From contig JAGRAN010000061.1 in assembly GCA_020434585.1 (NCBI GenBank), positions 1-52,296 on the forward strand: DNA of 52,296 bases. The letters are read 5' to 3'. The stretch is from Bdellovibrionales bacterium. Lineage in GTDB: Bacteria; Bdellovibrionota_C; UBA2361; SZUA-149; JAGRAN01. Both the position numbers and the translations under genes were made by a program. How positions within the stretch are numbered: the stretch's first letter is position 1; every line of letters begins with the position of its first letter. Below, piece by piece: positions 42,329 through 51,950 of this stretch. The notes beneath the pieces were generated by a model. That model ran no database searches and was not told the origin of the DNA. It saw only the letters and a list, made by a program, of their open reading frames with translations.

Positions 42329-42892
42329 ATGGTTAGCAGTATTAAAGGCGGTAGCACACCGCAGCAATCAGCATCCTCCCCAACACAGCAAAAGCAGCAG
42401 CCCGCTAAGCAAGGCGGAAGCGCAGAACTGCGTTCGAGTTTTCGATCGCTCAGTTCCGGCTTGGCGGTGCAAACCAGCGTGGCCAGCGAAGCCAAAGCAT
42501 CCGGAAAGTCGCGTGAGTCGAAGGATTTGAGCAACGTCCTCAACGGCTTAAACGACGCGATTTCGTTTTCCGCGAAAGCTTTGGATGCGCTAGGCAAGAT
42601 TGAAGGTGAAGCTGCTGAACTCGAGGAAGCTGGCGGACAGGACCTTAATCAAGAGGTCGTCCAACTACGTGAAGATATCGGTCGAACTTTGCAGCGACTG
42701 CAAAGCGGTGCCGATACGGCTGAAGTTATTCGCGAGAATATGATGTCTTCGAGCGCACGTCCCGAAGATGTCGACGCGGCAATTTCGCTGGCACGAGAAA
42801 CCGGCAGCGCGATTCAAAACAGCGACGAAGCGGTCAGGGCTCATTCGGGTCTGGACCCACTTAGAGTCGCTCAGTTGCTGGCTGAGAAATAG
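42329..42892 (+). CDS. Reduced flagellin-like protein
   Basis: 187 residues; GAGGAAAGG precedes the ATG. The first 35 residues are Ser/Gln/Pro-rich and replace the flagellin D0 start (no INxN). Then FRSLSSGLAVQTSVA near 38 matches FxRLSSGLR of flagellins, and LNDAISFSAKALDALGKIEG near 75 aligns with the ND[GA]IS ... helix of D1. The C-terminus SARPEDVDAAISLARETGSA, then DPLRVAQLLAEK, aligns with ASRIEDVDVASEAANLARV ... PALALGLL of flagellins. The variable domain is absent. It may be a capping, regulatory or surface variant; filament incorporation is unproven. A hairpin follows the stop. Confidence 0.6.
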   Translation: MVSSIKGGSTPQQSASSPTQQKQQPAKQGGSAELRSSFRSLSSGLAVQTSVASEAKASGKSRESKDLSNVLNGLNDAISFSAKALDALGKIEGEAAELEEAGGQDLNQEVVQLREDIGRTLQRLQSGADTAEVIRENMMSSSARPEDVDAAISLARETGSAIQNSDEAVRAHSGLDPLRVAQLLAEK

Positions 42893-42911
42893 GCTCGAGC
42901 CCACTTCACAG

Positions 42912-42957
42912 ATAGGCAGCGCAGTCAGTGCGAAAAGAGCGCTGACTGCGACTATCT
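42912..42957 (+). other. Strong stem-loop after the flagellin-like gene
   Basis: CGCAGTCAGTGC (42921-42932) pairs with GCGCTGACTGCG (42940-42951) with one wobble, and GATAG/CTATC extends it outside. There is no T-run, so it is not a standard intrinsic terminator. It may protect the mRNA 3' end. Confidence 0.5.
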
Positions 42958-43186
42958 AGACTCGTCCACTGCCCACACTGGGTAACTGTTCAATATTAAA
43001 CAGAAAAAATATACAGATAAATACATACTGGCAGTAGATTAGCGTGCATAAAACAGCTATTATAATGCTCGCAGGTCTTGCGGTTATTTAGCCGCCTGTT
43101 TTTCTTCCGGTTTTCCCCAACATTGCGAATTTGATTAATCGCCGAGAGCCGTATGAGTTTTCTCATTGGTAGGTATACGGGACGGA

Positions 43187-43942
43187 ATGATACGAAAGAT
43201 TTTTACGATAGCCTCATTAGTCGTTGGAGCAGCTGTAGCAGCTCCCACTTGCGCCCTTGCTGGCGTTCTTTATCCGACGCCAAATGTTGAAGTACCCACA
43301 CCGACGGTCAGCACTGTCGGAGTATCGCGCCGAACAATTAGCCGCAACAGCACTGCAGCTGCGCGTGATTTCAACCCCATAAAAGGTGCAAAAGGCGTCG
43401 ACTTTCAGAACCACCAAGTTTATGTGAACAAAGCGGAACGTTCGCGCCGTGGTCGGACGGCCGCGTTCAAAGCGTACAAGCGAGAAATTGCGCTCCAGGA
43501 ATATCAACAGGCTTTGTTAGAAGCAGATCGGAAGCGCCGCGGACCTTTTACTCGTCGAAGCTCCGACAGCACTGCTGGACCAGCGCAGCCCGCAACTGCC
43601 TTTCAGCAGCAGGAGCAACAGGCGGAAGCCAAGGCCACTGCCTACCAGCAACGTGCTCAGCAAGCTGCCAGAGCATTCTTTTCTTCCCAGGCTCACACTG
43701 AAGGTGGCGTGACATCAGGCCCGGGCCAAGTAGCTGACGCTAAACCGATCCACACAAGCAATGACCCGGGGATAGATCCCGAGCATCCAGCTGAAAAGCC
43801 TGCCTATCAGCTGCCCGGCACTCCTTTGGTCAACAATAGCAGCTTGGGCGGACCCGGTGTGCGTAACAAAGATTCCGGACAAAGCACTTTTTGGACTCGT
43901 CTGAGCTCAGTATTTTCGGACAAGGGCGACAAGGGCGAGTGA
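43187..43942 (+). CDS. Secreted protein of unknown function, Gln/Ala-rich
   Basis: 251 residues from ATG 43187 (GGGACGG upstream), preferred over the in-frame start at 43166. Signal peptide IRKIFTIASLVVGAAVAAP, then CALAG. The mature part is basic and low-complexity, with a Gln/Ala-rich helix (QQQEQQAEAKATAYQQRAQQ near 140-159) and Pro/Gly-rich tail ending WTRLSSVFSDKGDKGE. No family recognised. It stands alone between the flagellin-like gene and metF. Confidence 0.65.
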   Translation: MIRKIFTIASLVVGAAVAAPTCALAGVLYPTPNVEVPTPTVSTVGVSRRTISRNSTAAARDFNPIKGAKGVDFQNHQVYVNKAERSRRGRTAAFKAYKREIALQEYQQALLEADRKRRGPFTRRSSDSTAGPAQPATAFQQQEQQAEAKATAYQQRAQQAARAFFSSQAHTEGGVTSGPGQVADAKPIHTSNDPGIDPEHPAEKPAYQLPGTPLVNNSSLGGPGVRNKDSGQSTFWTRLSSVFSDKGDKGE

Positions 43943-44000
43943 TTGTTTAAGTCCCACTAGAAGCTTGAAGCGCCTCTGTAAGTGTGCTTAGTACACGGGG

Positions 44001-44876
44001 ATGCGCTTTCGAGAAATTATCAAAACTGGAGCGACTTCTCTGTCGCTGGAGTTCTTTCCTCCTAAAACCGAAGATCGCCTTGATGCGACTTTGTCGCTCA
44101 TTCGTGAACTAGCGAAGTGCCAGCCTGATTTCATGACAGTTACCTACGGCGCGGGTGGTGGAACTCGGCTTTTGACCCGCCAAATGGTGTCTTACATAAA
44201 CCGTGAACTTCATATTCCAGCCGTCGCTCACCTTACGTGTGTTGGGCACAGTGTGGCAGAGATAGATGAGATTCTTCGATCCTTTAAGGAAGAGGGCATC
44301 GAACACATACTAGCACTTCGGGGAGATCCTCCTAAGGGCCAAACAAATTTTGTTCCCCATAGCGACGGATTTCACAATGCTCGCGACCTCGTCCGCTATA
44401 TCTCAGATAATTTTGATTTCAGTATCGGAGTAGCTGGATATCCGGAAATGCATAACGATGCTCAGTCACCGGATGACGATATTCGGTATTTAAAACAAAA
44501 GCTTGATGCTGGTGCTGATATTGTGATCACGCAGCTCTTCTTTGATTCGGCGGTTTACTTCGAATTTGTAGAACGAGCTAGAAGCGCTGGAATTACGCAC
44601 CCAATAGTTCCAGGAGTAATGCCAATTTCAAACGTAGGCCAGTTGAAGCGGTTTACCGGGATGTGCGGTGCAAGCCTTCCCACCGAATTGCTTGGTAGTC
44701 TGGAAGGAATCGAAAACGACGACGCTGCCGTAAACCGTTTCGGGATTGACTATGCAGTTAAGCTTTGTCGCAGCCTGCTGGATGGTGGTGCACCGGGACT
44801 GCACCTGTATACCCTTAACAAATCGACCCAAATTCGCCCGATAATCGAACAGCTGTTTCCCGGTCGCTGCAGCTAA
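44001..44876 (+). CDS. metF: 5,10-methylenetetrahydrofolate reductase
   Basis: 291 residues, the usual bacterial length. [16 protein letters not shown] near 14 holds the catalytic Glu; [12 protein letters not shown] near 44, [12 protein letters not shown] near 102 with the FAD-site Asp, and [20 protein letters not shown] near 173-192 follow the family. It makes 5-methyl-THF for methionine synthesis with NADH and FAD. Its stop overlaps the pgi stop by 4 bp on the opposite strand. An essential one-carbon enzyme, it argues that this replicon carries core metabolism. Confidence 0.94.
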   Translation: MRFREIIKTGATSLSLEFFPPKTEDRLDATLSLIRELAKCQPDFMTVTYGAGGGTRLLTRQMVSYINRELHIPAVAHLTCVGHSVAEIDEILRSFKEEGIEHILALRGDPPKGQTNFVPHSDGFHNARDLVRYISDNFDFSIGVAGYPEMHNDAQSPDDDIRYLKQKLDAGADIVITQLFFDSAVYFEFVERARSAGITHPIVPGVMPISNVGQLKRFTGMCGASLPTELLGSLEGIENDDAAVNRFGIDYAVKLCRSLLDGGAPGLHLYTLNKSTQIRPIIEQLFPGRCS

Positions 44877-46426
44877 ACGGCGCTGAAACAGACTTCTGAC
44901 GCCTTTTTCGCGTCTGTTTTTCGAACGCCGCGGTGCGGGTTCGCGGCTAGACGAAGCAGTATCCGATAAATAGTTTCGACTTCATCAGAGGCGCCGATTT
45001 TTTCAGCAATTTCTGCAGCGGTCATTTTCTTCCCGCCAAGTGCTGCCACCGCAGCTGACTGAAGCTCAATTACCCGGCCTGCAGCTTTTTTTCCAGCTTC
45101 AACTCCGGGCTGATGATAGGCGTTGATGTTAACTAAGCTTGCGTAAAATCCTACTGCGCGCTCATAAAGTGCAATTAACGCCCCTAGAGTTTTTGGTGTG
45201 AGTTCTTCTACTGTGATGCTGATCGACTCTCGTTGATTTTCGTAAAGAGCTCGGCGAGTTCCCATGAAAAACCCTGACAAGTAATCCGCAGATGTTATGC
45301 CCGGTTCAACTTCAATACTGCCGGAATCCTTTAGAACATCAATGAAGGTCACAAAGAAGTTATTCAAGCCGTCGCGGAGCTGCTGAATGTAAGCATGCTG
45401 ATCCGTGGAGCCTTTGTTGCCGTAGACAGCAATTCCCTGTTCGACTCGGTTTCCATCACGATCGAGCTCTTTACCCAAAGACTCCATGACCAGCTGCTGT
45501 AGGTACTTGCTGAAAAGCATTAGCTGATCTTTGTACGGCAAAACTACCATGTCTTTGGCGCCGCTTCCGCCTCCGGCATAATGCCACATCAACGCAAGCA
45601 GCATCGCCGGGTTATCAAGCGGATTTGATGCTCGTGTGCATTCGTCCATTAGGTGCCCGCCTGCAAGGAATTCAGAAATATTGATACCCTGCAGGGCTGC
45701 GGGCAGTAGGCCAACGCCAGAAAAAATAGAGGTTCTACCGCCGACCCAGTCCCAGATCGGAAAGATATCAACCCAGTTCTCAGATTTGGCTAGTTCGTAG
45801 AGTTTGCTGCCAGTGCCGGTTATAGCAACTGCATGGTCGGAGAACTTCAATCCCGAAGCAGAAAATGCCGCCTGAACTTCGAGCATACCGTTGCGAGTTT
45901 CCTTAGTTCCTCCCGATTTTGAGATTACAATTACTAGAGTCGTGGACCCTCCCTTGGGCAGCCTGGCAATAGTGCGGGCAATGCCATCTGGATCGGTGTT
46001 GTCACAAAAGGAGATACCCATGGGTTGTTGGGGAGAGGAGAAGGCATCCTCGACGAGCTGCGGCCCCAGAGCCGACCCCCCAATTCCTATCAGCAGCACA
46101 TGCTCGAACTTACCTTCTCGATGGACCTTTTGTGCGAAGTCTGAAATCCGAGCGATGTTCTCCTTGATCTGACTGCTTAATTCGGGAGTGGGAGCCAGGT
46201 CTGGAGTCCTAAGCCAGTAATGTCCGACCATCCGCTGCTCGTCACCGTTGGCTAAAGCTCCTTGTTCGAGCTGCTCCATTTCGGCAAAGGCACGAATAAT
46301 TTCAGCAGACATCTCGTCAAAGAATGTGGTGGGGAACTGCATTCGGCTGATGTCGACTTCTATACCTAGCTGGGAGCAGCCGCAGCGATAAGTGTCGTAC
46401 CTTGTCCATAGCTCCGAATTGTTCAT
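44873..46426 (-). CDS. pgi: Glucose-6-phosphate isomerase
   Basis: 517 residues. [18 protein letters not shown] near 108, the sugar-phosphate SIS motif [16 protein letters not shown] near 168, [18 protein letters not shown] near 226 and the catalytic region [20 protein letters not shown] near 339-358. It interconverts glucose 6-phosphate and fructose 6-phosphate at the head of glycolysis. Somewhat shorter than E. coli Pgi (549). It is convergent with metF and divergent from the predicted beta-barrel gene. Confidence 0.93.
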   Translation of the reverse strand: MNNSELWTRYDTYRCGCSQLGIEVDISRMQFPTTFFDEMSAEIIRAFAEMEQLEQGALANGDEQRMVGHYWLRTPDLAPTPELSSQIKENIARISDFAQKVHREGKFEHVLLIGIGGSALGPQLVEDAFSSPQQPMGISFCDNTDPDGIARTIARLPKGGSTTLVIVISKSGGTKETRNGMLEVQAAFSASGLKFSDHAVAITGTGSKLYELAKSENWVDIFPIWDWVGGRTSIFSGVGLLPAALQGINISEFLAGGHLMDECTRASNPLDNPAMLLALMWHYAGGGSGAKDMVVLPYKDQLMLFSKYLQQLVMESLGKELDRDGNRVEQGIAVYGNKGSTDQHAYIQQLRDGLNNFFVTFIDVLKDSGSIEVEPGITSADYLSGFFMGTRRALYENQRESISITVEELTPKTLGALIALYERAVGFYASLVNINAYHQPGVEAGKKAAGRVIELQSAAVAALGGKKMTAAEIAEKIGASDEVETIYRILLRLAANPHRGVRKTDAKKASEVCFSAV

Positions 46427-46519
46427 TGCGCGGCCTCAGGTTCTAGCTTCAATGTTTACCTTGCCAATATCATTCACGATTCTTAACATCACCTGTATTA
46501 AGTAAAATTTTGCCAACTA

Positions 46520-47443
46520 GTGATGCGCCTACAATACATTTTTTGCATACTTTTGATAACGACGGTCTTCCTTCCCTTCTCCGCAGCTGCTGAAGAGGCG
46601 AGCAAGCACGGTGACTTCCGCTATCTACTCGAACCGAATCGATCGTACTCCACTCTATCTTATATGCACGAACCCAAGATGGAAGAAGACGGCGGCCCGG
46701 GTGAATATTCTCTGAACAAATTCGAGGCAGATATCTCGAAGGCGTTTGAATTAACCGAAGATGCTGACCTGCTGTTCGGCGGAACCTACGGTGCTCGCGT
46801 CTACAGTTTCGAAGAAGTCCCGGAAGCAATCACATCGACGGGAGGTGAAACTCTACACGAAGTTTCGTTTCTGGTTGGAATCGAATATTTTCTATCTGAT
46901 TCGATTTATATGCAGGGCTACGCGCGCGACGGTCTTTATACAGATTTCAACGGAGATTTGGATCTCGACGATTTCAATTTAGAAGGGCAGGGACTGATAG
47001 CGTTTCGTATTAATCCAGGCACTGCTCTAATTTTAGGTGCTGAATACAGTCATCGATTCGTTGATTTTGATTTTTTTCCTATCGTAGGTTTGAGAATACT
47101 GAGCTCCAGCGGAGGAATGCACATCAATCTAACGCTTCCGACTGAAGCCGAAGTAACATTTAACCTGAGCTCCGATTTTTCAATTTACGCCGGTGCATGG
47201 ATCGACGGCGATCGTTATAACGTTCGATTTGGCAGCGCCACTGATGATTTTGACGTCAATATTCAAGAAAATCGGATCGGCGGCGGGATGTATTACTGGC
47301 TGGGCCAGCACGTCCGATTAGGTGTTGAAGGAGGTGCTCTGATAGGCAGCAAATTCGAATTTGAGCCAACGAACGCGGGTCAATTCAAGGACGATTTGGA
47401 GACTGGACCCTATATTTCTGCAAGTCTGGGACTATCCTTTTAA
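46520..47443 (+). CDS. Predicted outer-membrane beta-barrel protein
   Basis: 307 residues (GTG 46520 or ATG 46523). Signal peptide RLQYIFCILLITTVFLPFSA with cleavage near AAAEEA. The mature part alternates short amphipathic strands (ADLLFGGTYGARVYSF, GTALILGAEYSHRFVDFDFF, FSIYAGAWIDGDRYNVRFG) and ends ISASLGLSF, the terminal aromatic typical of outer-membrane barrels. No named family; the layout resembles small surface barrels. It is followed after 48 bp by the large exported protein, and may form an operon with it. Confidence 0.7.
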   Translation: MMRLQYIFCILLITTVFLPFSAAAEEASKHGDFRYLLEPNRSYSTLSYMHEPKMEEDGGPGEYSLNKFEADISKAFELTEDADLLFGGTYGARVYSFEEVPEAITSTGGETLHEVSFLVGIEYFLSDSIYMQGYARDGLYTDFNGDLDLDDFNLEGQGLIAFRINPGTALILGAEYSHRFVDFDFFPIVGLRILSSSGGMHINLTLPTEAEVTFNLSSDFSIYAGAWIDGDRYNVRFGSATDDFDVNIQENRIGGGMYYWLGQHVRLGVEGGALIGSKFEFEPTNAGQFKDDLETGPYISASLGLSF

Positions 47444-47491
47444 CGCGGGTGATGTGCTTAGCGAGGTTGCTGCGATATAATTGACAGAAAC

Positions 47492-49627
47492 ATGAAATCG
47501 GCTTTTCACTTTTTAGGTCTTTTGTTGCTTCTGCTCGAAGCAGCTCCGGCGTTCGCCGATAACTCCCGCATGCCATTTCGAATCCTCGGCGATGACTTAA
47601 TGGAAATCGCGGTCATGGAAAGTTTGGCCGTAATGGATGTTCGCCGCACGAGCTTCTTTGAGGCGGAGGTTGTTGACGTACTCTATGGAACCGAGGTCCT
47701 GCGTTTTGATGTAACCGAAGGAACACGCCTGACTGTTCACGATTACCCGCCCTTCCTGCTTCCGGTATTTTCCGACTATACCTACTTTGCCGAGCCGCAG
47801 GAGTACTACAAGCGCGTAAAGGTTACGGACGACTCCCTTGTTCGTGGATGGTTTTGGCTGCCTGAGGATATTGAACGCAGCTCGTTCCGTTACGGCCGCA
47901 CTCATCATACTGTCAAACCTCCTGAAGATTGGGAGGAACGGCCGCTAATCAAGAGAATCTCCCCGATGATTTTGATTGGGATGCAGCGGTTCGGCTGGTA
48001 TGGGGTGCCGAAAGAGGAAGATCTGCATTTTCGCATTGCCGATTACGGTATGTTTTATGTTGTTGAAGAGGCTGTTTCAAAACCGGTTGAGCCGCGCCAC
48101 CGCTATTTGGAAAGCTTTGAAAGTGTTATCGGCCGGCGCATCGATACGATAAGGACTCGTGTCAGGCAGTATCAAGTACCCCAAAAGTACGAATCATTTG
48201 ATGCCAACGATCAGCGGCTGCGTGCCGCAGTCGCAATGCGGCAGCGATTTGATTATGCCAAGGAGTACGATCGGGCCAAGCAGCTTAGATTTTACATGAG
48301 ACGGGTCAAAGAGGAGGCAATTTACGCGAACTACGCCTTGTTCGAACTTCGCAAACTTAGCGGAAGTGACGTTGTCGATGCCCTGATGAAGTATCTCCCT
48401 GACTCGAAGTTTTTTGGCGACGATGTGTGGGAGTCAGCTGCTAGGATAGTTTTCGGCGATTCCGCAGGTCTAGATTTGGCACTCAAGCAATATGAAACTT
48501 TCGTAGATGTGGCAGAGCGACAAACGGCAGCGGATTGCGTGCTTGATGCCGACCTTGACGAGAATCCACTCCATAACCTCGCCTCCATTCTGGAAGATTT
48601 GCGGATCGGTCTTGTTGACACTGGAAAGATGTTCCCGCTGCTGTTCCGCCTGTATGATGCAGAACTAACTTGTTACCTCAAGCAGAACAATCTAGATCGC
48701 GACAAATTAATCCCGCGCCTAACTATGGCCTCCTATACGCGTGCATTAGAACAGCCGCGCTATAGCGGGCTAACTATTGATGAAGTTGGACTGCTGGGAG
48801 TGGTTAATCCTTACTCACCGGTCGAAGTACGTGCAAAGCAGCAGGACCTAGAGAAGTTTTCTCCGACCCTTACCTACAAAACGCTCGAAACAATGGCTCG
48901 TGTTCCGAGTACTCTTCGAGATTTGATCGATTTTTGCGGCTACGGTGTTGAAAACTATCAATCGGTAGGATTTCCAAACAAGCTGGAAGGACCAAATTTT
49001 GTCTGGCAGTTTTCTTGTGACTTGCTGCTGGATTACGACTTTCTAGAAAAGGACTGTAAATCGGACGATCAGCGGATGAATTTCGAATCGTCGACATATA
49101 TCGGAACCATGGTGAACGCAATCGTCGCTTCGATCAAAAACGACGATGAAGTACTTATGCTGAACAGCTTCAACGTCCTGGCTGAACTCGATCCGGATAC
49201 TGTCGCGAAAGTTATGGCCTGGTTGCTTGAACGCACTACTGAAGAACGGCAGTCGGCGGTTCGGCGCAAGTTTGTGGAAAATCTCGCGAGGCTTCCTTAT
49301 GACACAATTGCCCGAACGCTCGTAAAAGAAATGCAGACGTATCCAGGGAAGCACGGCGACGAAATTGAAAAAACTTTAATTAAAATGACTCGTGCCGAGC
49401 GCATTCACGGAACTGGCAAATGGCGTGGATGGCTGCCTTATATCGTTTCCCTCAAAGAACAACGCAACGAGACTGGCAAGGCTTGGGGCGAGGGCGAGGA
49501 GCTGGGAGTTTTTACTACAGACGCAATTCGAAAGGCGATTTATCAGCGCCCATGTTCAGAAAACGAAGTGGGGTGGAATAAGCGCTGGAAAAGTCAAAAG
49601 CTTCCAGAAAAGGCAGAAGTTAAATAG
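47492..49627 (+). CDS. Large exported protein of unknown function
   Basis: 711 residues. Signal peptide KSAFHFLGLLLLLLEAAPAFA. The first 200 residues contain mixed strands (EAEVVDVLYGTEVLRFDVTE near 53); the remainder is mainly helical, with a repeat-like, HEAT-type texture, for example VRRKFVENLARLPYDTIART near 590-609. Aromatic and acidic residues are frequent. No catalytic motif found and no family recognised. Its last 8 bases overlap the convergent dsbD gene. It is downstream of the predicted barrel, suggesting they act together in the envelope. Confidence 0.7.
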   Translation: MKSAFHFLGLLLLLLEAAPAFADNSRMPFRILGDDLMEIAVMESLAVMDVRRTSFFEAEVVDVLYGTEVLRFDVTEGTRLTVHDYPPFLLPVFSDYTYFAEPQEYYKRVKVTDDSLVRGWFWLPEDIERSSFRYGRTHHTVKPPEDWEERPLIKRISPMILIGMQRFGWYGVPKEEDLHFRIADYGMFYVVEEAVSKPVEPRHRYLESFESVIGRRIDTIRTRVRQYQVPQKYESFDANDQRLRAAVAMRQRFDYAKEYDRAKQLRFYMRRVKEEAIYANYALFELRKLSGSDVVDALMKYLPDSKFFGDDVWESAARIVFGDSAGLDLALKQYETFVDVAERQTAADCVLDADLDENPLHNLASILEDLRIGLVDTGKMFPLLFRLYDAELTCYLKQNNLDRDKLIPRLTMASYTRALEQPRYSGLTIDEVGLLGVVNPYSPVEVRAKQQDLEKFSPTLTYKTLETMARVPSTLRDLIDFCGYGVENYQSVGFPNKLEGPNFVWQFSCDLLLDYDFLEKDCKSDDQRMNFESSTYIGTMVNAIVASIKNDDEVLMLNSFNVLAELDPDTVAKVMAWLLERTTEERQSAVRRKFVENLARLPYDTIARTLVKEMQTYPGKHGDEIEKTLIKMTRAERIHGTGKWRGWLPYIVSLKEQRNETGKAWGEGEELGVFTTDAIRKAIYQRPCSENEVGWNKRWKSQKLPEKAEVK

Positions 49628-51950
49628 CGCCACTCAGAGCATCGAGCAAGATCGACTGCGTAAGCAGCGTGGGGAGCACGTTGGGCTCTACCTGATTCTT
49701 GGGGCTGATAACAACATAAAGCGGAACGCCCTGGGCCCCGTAAGAATAAAGCGCTTCAGTTATTTTCTCATCACCACTTGTCCAGTCAGCTTTAATCGGG
49801 ACAATCTCATGTGCCTTGATAAACGCGCCGACCGCATCCGTTTCAATAACGAGTTGCTCATTCGCTTTACAGGTTACGCACCAGTCAGCAGTGAAATCGA
49901 TAAAAACAACCCTACCGTCATCCAAAGAGTTGCGAATCAATTCCTCAGAATAGGTCTTCCATGCGATTTGTTCAGAATGAATGACTTCACGGCGCTCTGA
50001 AGCTCGTTGAGTGGCTTTGGGCCAGAGAAACGACATTACGGCGACAAAAAGACCGGCAATGATCAGTTTTGAAGCGAACTGCGCTCCACCTGTGGAGATA
50101 AACTCTCCCAAGTTCTTCGTAAGCCATAGGCAGAAGAAAATGAATACGGCAGAAGCAACAGCCCAAACGGTTCCATCGCTGGTCAAGCTGTTTAGCACAA
50201 ATAGCAGCCAAATCCCTGTACCCAGCAATAAGAATCCGAGAAACTCTTTTAGGCGGTATTCCCAAGGTCCAGGTTTGGGAAGGCGTTTTAACAGTGCGGG
50301 GTGAGTTGCAAGAAATGTATAGGGTAGCGCCAGTCCAAGTCCGATGCTCAAAAAGATTGCGACGGTGTAAATCGCAGGCTGAATAAAGGCAAACGCGAGC
50401 GCTGTCCCTAAGAATGGAGCAGTGCAGGGAGTTGAAAGCGCCGTAACGAGAATGCCTTCGAAAAAGTGTGATAACAACGAAGGCTGCATTTTTGTAACAG
50501 CTTTGTTAGCGGAGTTTAAGTACGGAATTTTAAAAGTGTAGACGTCGAAGAAAATTAGGCTGAGGACAAAAACAACGATGAACATCAAGAAAACAACCGC
50601 AGGATGCTGGAACTGAAATCCCCAACCTACGTGAGTGCCAAGGTTTCTAAGTGTGATAATTGCTGCTGCTAAAGCCAGAAACGAAAAGAGAATTCCGGCG
50701 GAAAACGCATAAACGGTTCGCTTTGCTTCCCGTGGCTCAACGCCTCCCATATTAATAAACCCCATTACCTTGATGCTGATGATGGGAAGCACGCAGGGCA
50801 TTAGGTTCAGAATCATGCCGGCAAAGAAGCCAGCCAAGACAGCAATTAGAAATGAGCTCCACGAAAAAACTACAGACGCAGATGCTTCCGACTGAGCAGC
50901 CGCGAGTTCGAGCGTTTCAGCTGCGTGATAAGTGCGATAGCTTAGGGAGGGCAGTTCTGGAGATTCTGCGCTTTGCTCCCCTGAACCCGCGCCGTCTCCA
51001 TGCACTTCAATTCCGCCAGTCCACTGTACGCTGATCGGGTGAGTTGCCCCGCTAATTTTCGGACCGATCAGTAGTATTCCGCTTAAGTCGTAGTGCTGCT
51101 GGGGAGCACCAGAAATTACTCTGACGTTTGAAATAACTGTAGCGGTCCCATCGGCATTGGTGCGCAGCCGGGGAGCGCCAAAATCAAAGTAAGCTTGAGT
51201 ATGCGGGAAAAACTGTAGATGTCGTGCTAAATTGGAATTATGCGCGGCTAATCCGCTCAGAGTCAGTTCTAGTTCAAATTGTGAGTTGCGTGGGGCGGGA
51301 TTAGGGACTGCCGCAGCATCGACCAAAAGCCCGTTCAGCGGTTTAAATGTAGATGCGGCTTGCTCAGCAGTTCTGGGTGCTTCTGCTAGGGTTCGTTCGA
51401 TACGCGTGATGTCATCGGATGGTCCAAGGGGCAGATCCGAGCCGTACTCAAAACTTTGACTAATCTCGGCTTCTCCGGGAACACAGATTTCAGCGCAAAC
51501 CAGCCAACGGACTCTGGCTGCAATATCTACTGTCTCGGTTTTCTCGGGGATGATGGCAGGAATATATAGTCGAGACGCAAGCGTTACGTTTGAGTTGTAG
51601 CCGTAAGTTACAATGTCGCCGCGTTCGATTATGCGCTTTGGAGCAGGCCAAATCAGGTCGCCTGCGCGCCAGCCCTCGGGTAAGGACCATTTGACTTCAG
51701 GCGGCGATCCAGAGTCACCGCTGTTCTCCCAGTAAATATGCCAGCCGGGCGAGACCTCGAGCACTATGGCGAGGGTGGCAGTTGAAATTTGTTCATCGCC
51801 CGATGGCTGAATATTGATTCGATCTGAAGCGATGCGCGCTTTTACATAGCGGTTGCCCGCTAACAATTCTCCCTGATCAGCCGCCGAAAGTCTCGGGAAC
51901 GCGACTGCTAACAACAGTATTAGGAGTAAAAAAGCTCGAACTGGACGCAT
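49620..51950 (-). CDS. DsbD-family protein-disulfide reductase (ScsB-like)
   Basis: 776 residues. Signal peptide RAFLLLILLLAVAFPRLSAA, a periplasmic N-terminal domain (about 30-330) with the redox motif VCAEICVPGEAE near 149, and eight or so transmembrane segments with the paired cysteines in ILNLMPCVLPIISIKVMGF near 377 and ALSTPCTAPFLGTALAF near 494. The C-terminal thioredoxin domain carries FTADWCVTCKANEQ near 684. Electrons pass from cytoplasmic thioredoxin to periplasmic targets. The large N-terminal domain resembles ScsB-type DsbD rather than E. coli DsbD. The exported glutaredoxin-like protein at 8827 is a possible client. Confidence 0.92.
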   Translation of the reverse strand: MRPVRAFLLLILLLAVAFPRLSAADQGELLAGNRYVKARIASDRINIQPSGDEQISTATLAIVLEVSPGWHIYWENSGDSGSPPEVKWSLPEGWRAGDLIWPAPKRIIERGDIVTYGYNSNVTLASRLYIPAIIPEKTETVDIAARVRWLVCAEICVPGEAEISQSFEYGSDLPLGPSDDITRIERTLAEAPRTAEQAASTFKPLNGLLVDAAAVPNPAPRNSQFELELTLSGLAAHNSNLARHLQFFPHTQAYFDFGAPRLRTNADGTATVISNVRVISGAPQQHYDLSGILLIGPKISGATHPISVQWTGGIEVHGDGAGSGEQSAESPELPSLSYRTYHAAETLELAAAQSEASASVVFSWSSFLIAVLAGFFAGMILNLMPCVLPIISIKVMGFINMGGVEPREAKRTVYAFSAGILFSFLALAAAIITLRNLGTHVGWGFQFQHPAVVFLMFIVVFVLSLIFFDVYTFKIPYLNSANKAVTKMQPSLLSHFFEGILVTALSTPCTAPFLGTALAFAFIQPAIYTVAIFLSIGLGLALPYTFLATHPALLKRLPKPGPWEYRLKEFLGFLLLGTGIWLLFVLNSLTSDGTVWAVASAVFIFFCLWLTKNLGEFISTGGAQFASKLIIAGLFVAVMSFLWPKATQRASERREVIHSEQIAWKTYSEELIRNSLDDGRVVFIDFTADWCVTCKANEQLVIETDAVGAFIKAHEIVPIKADWTSGDEKITEALYSYGAQGVPLYVVISPKNQVEPNVLPTLLTQSILLDALSGAI

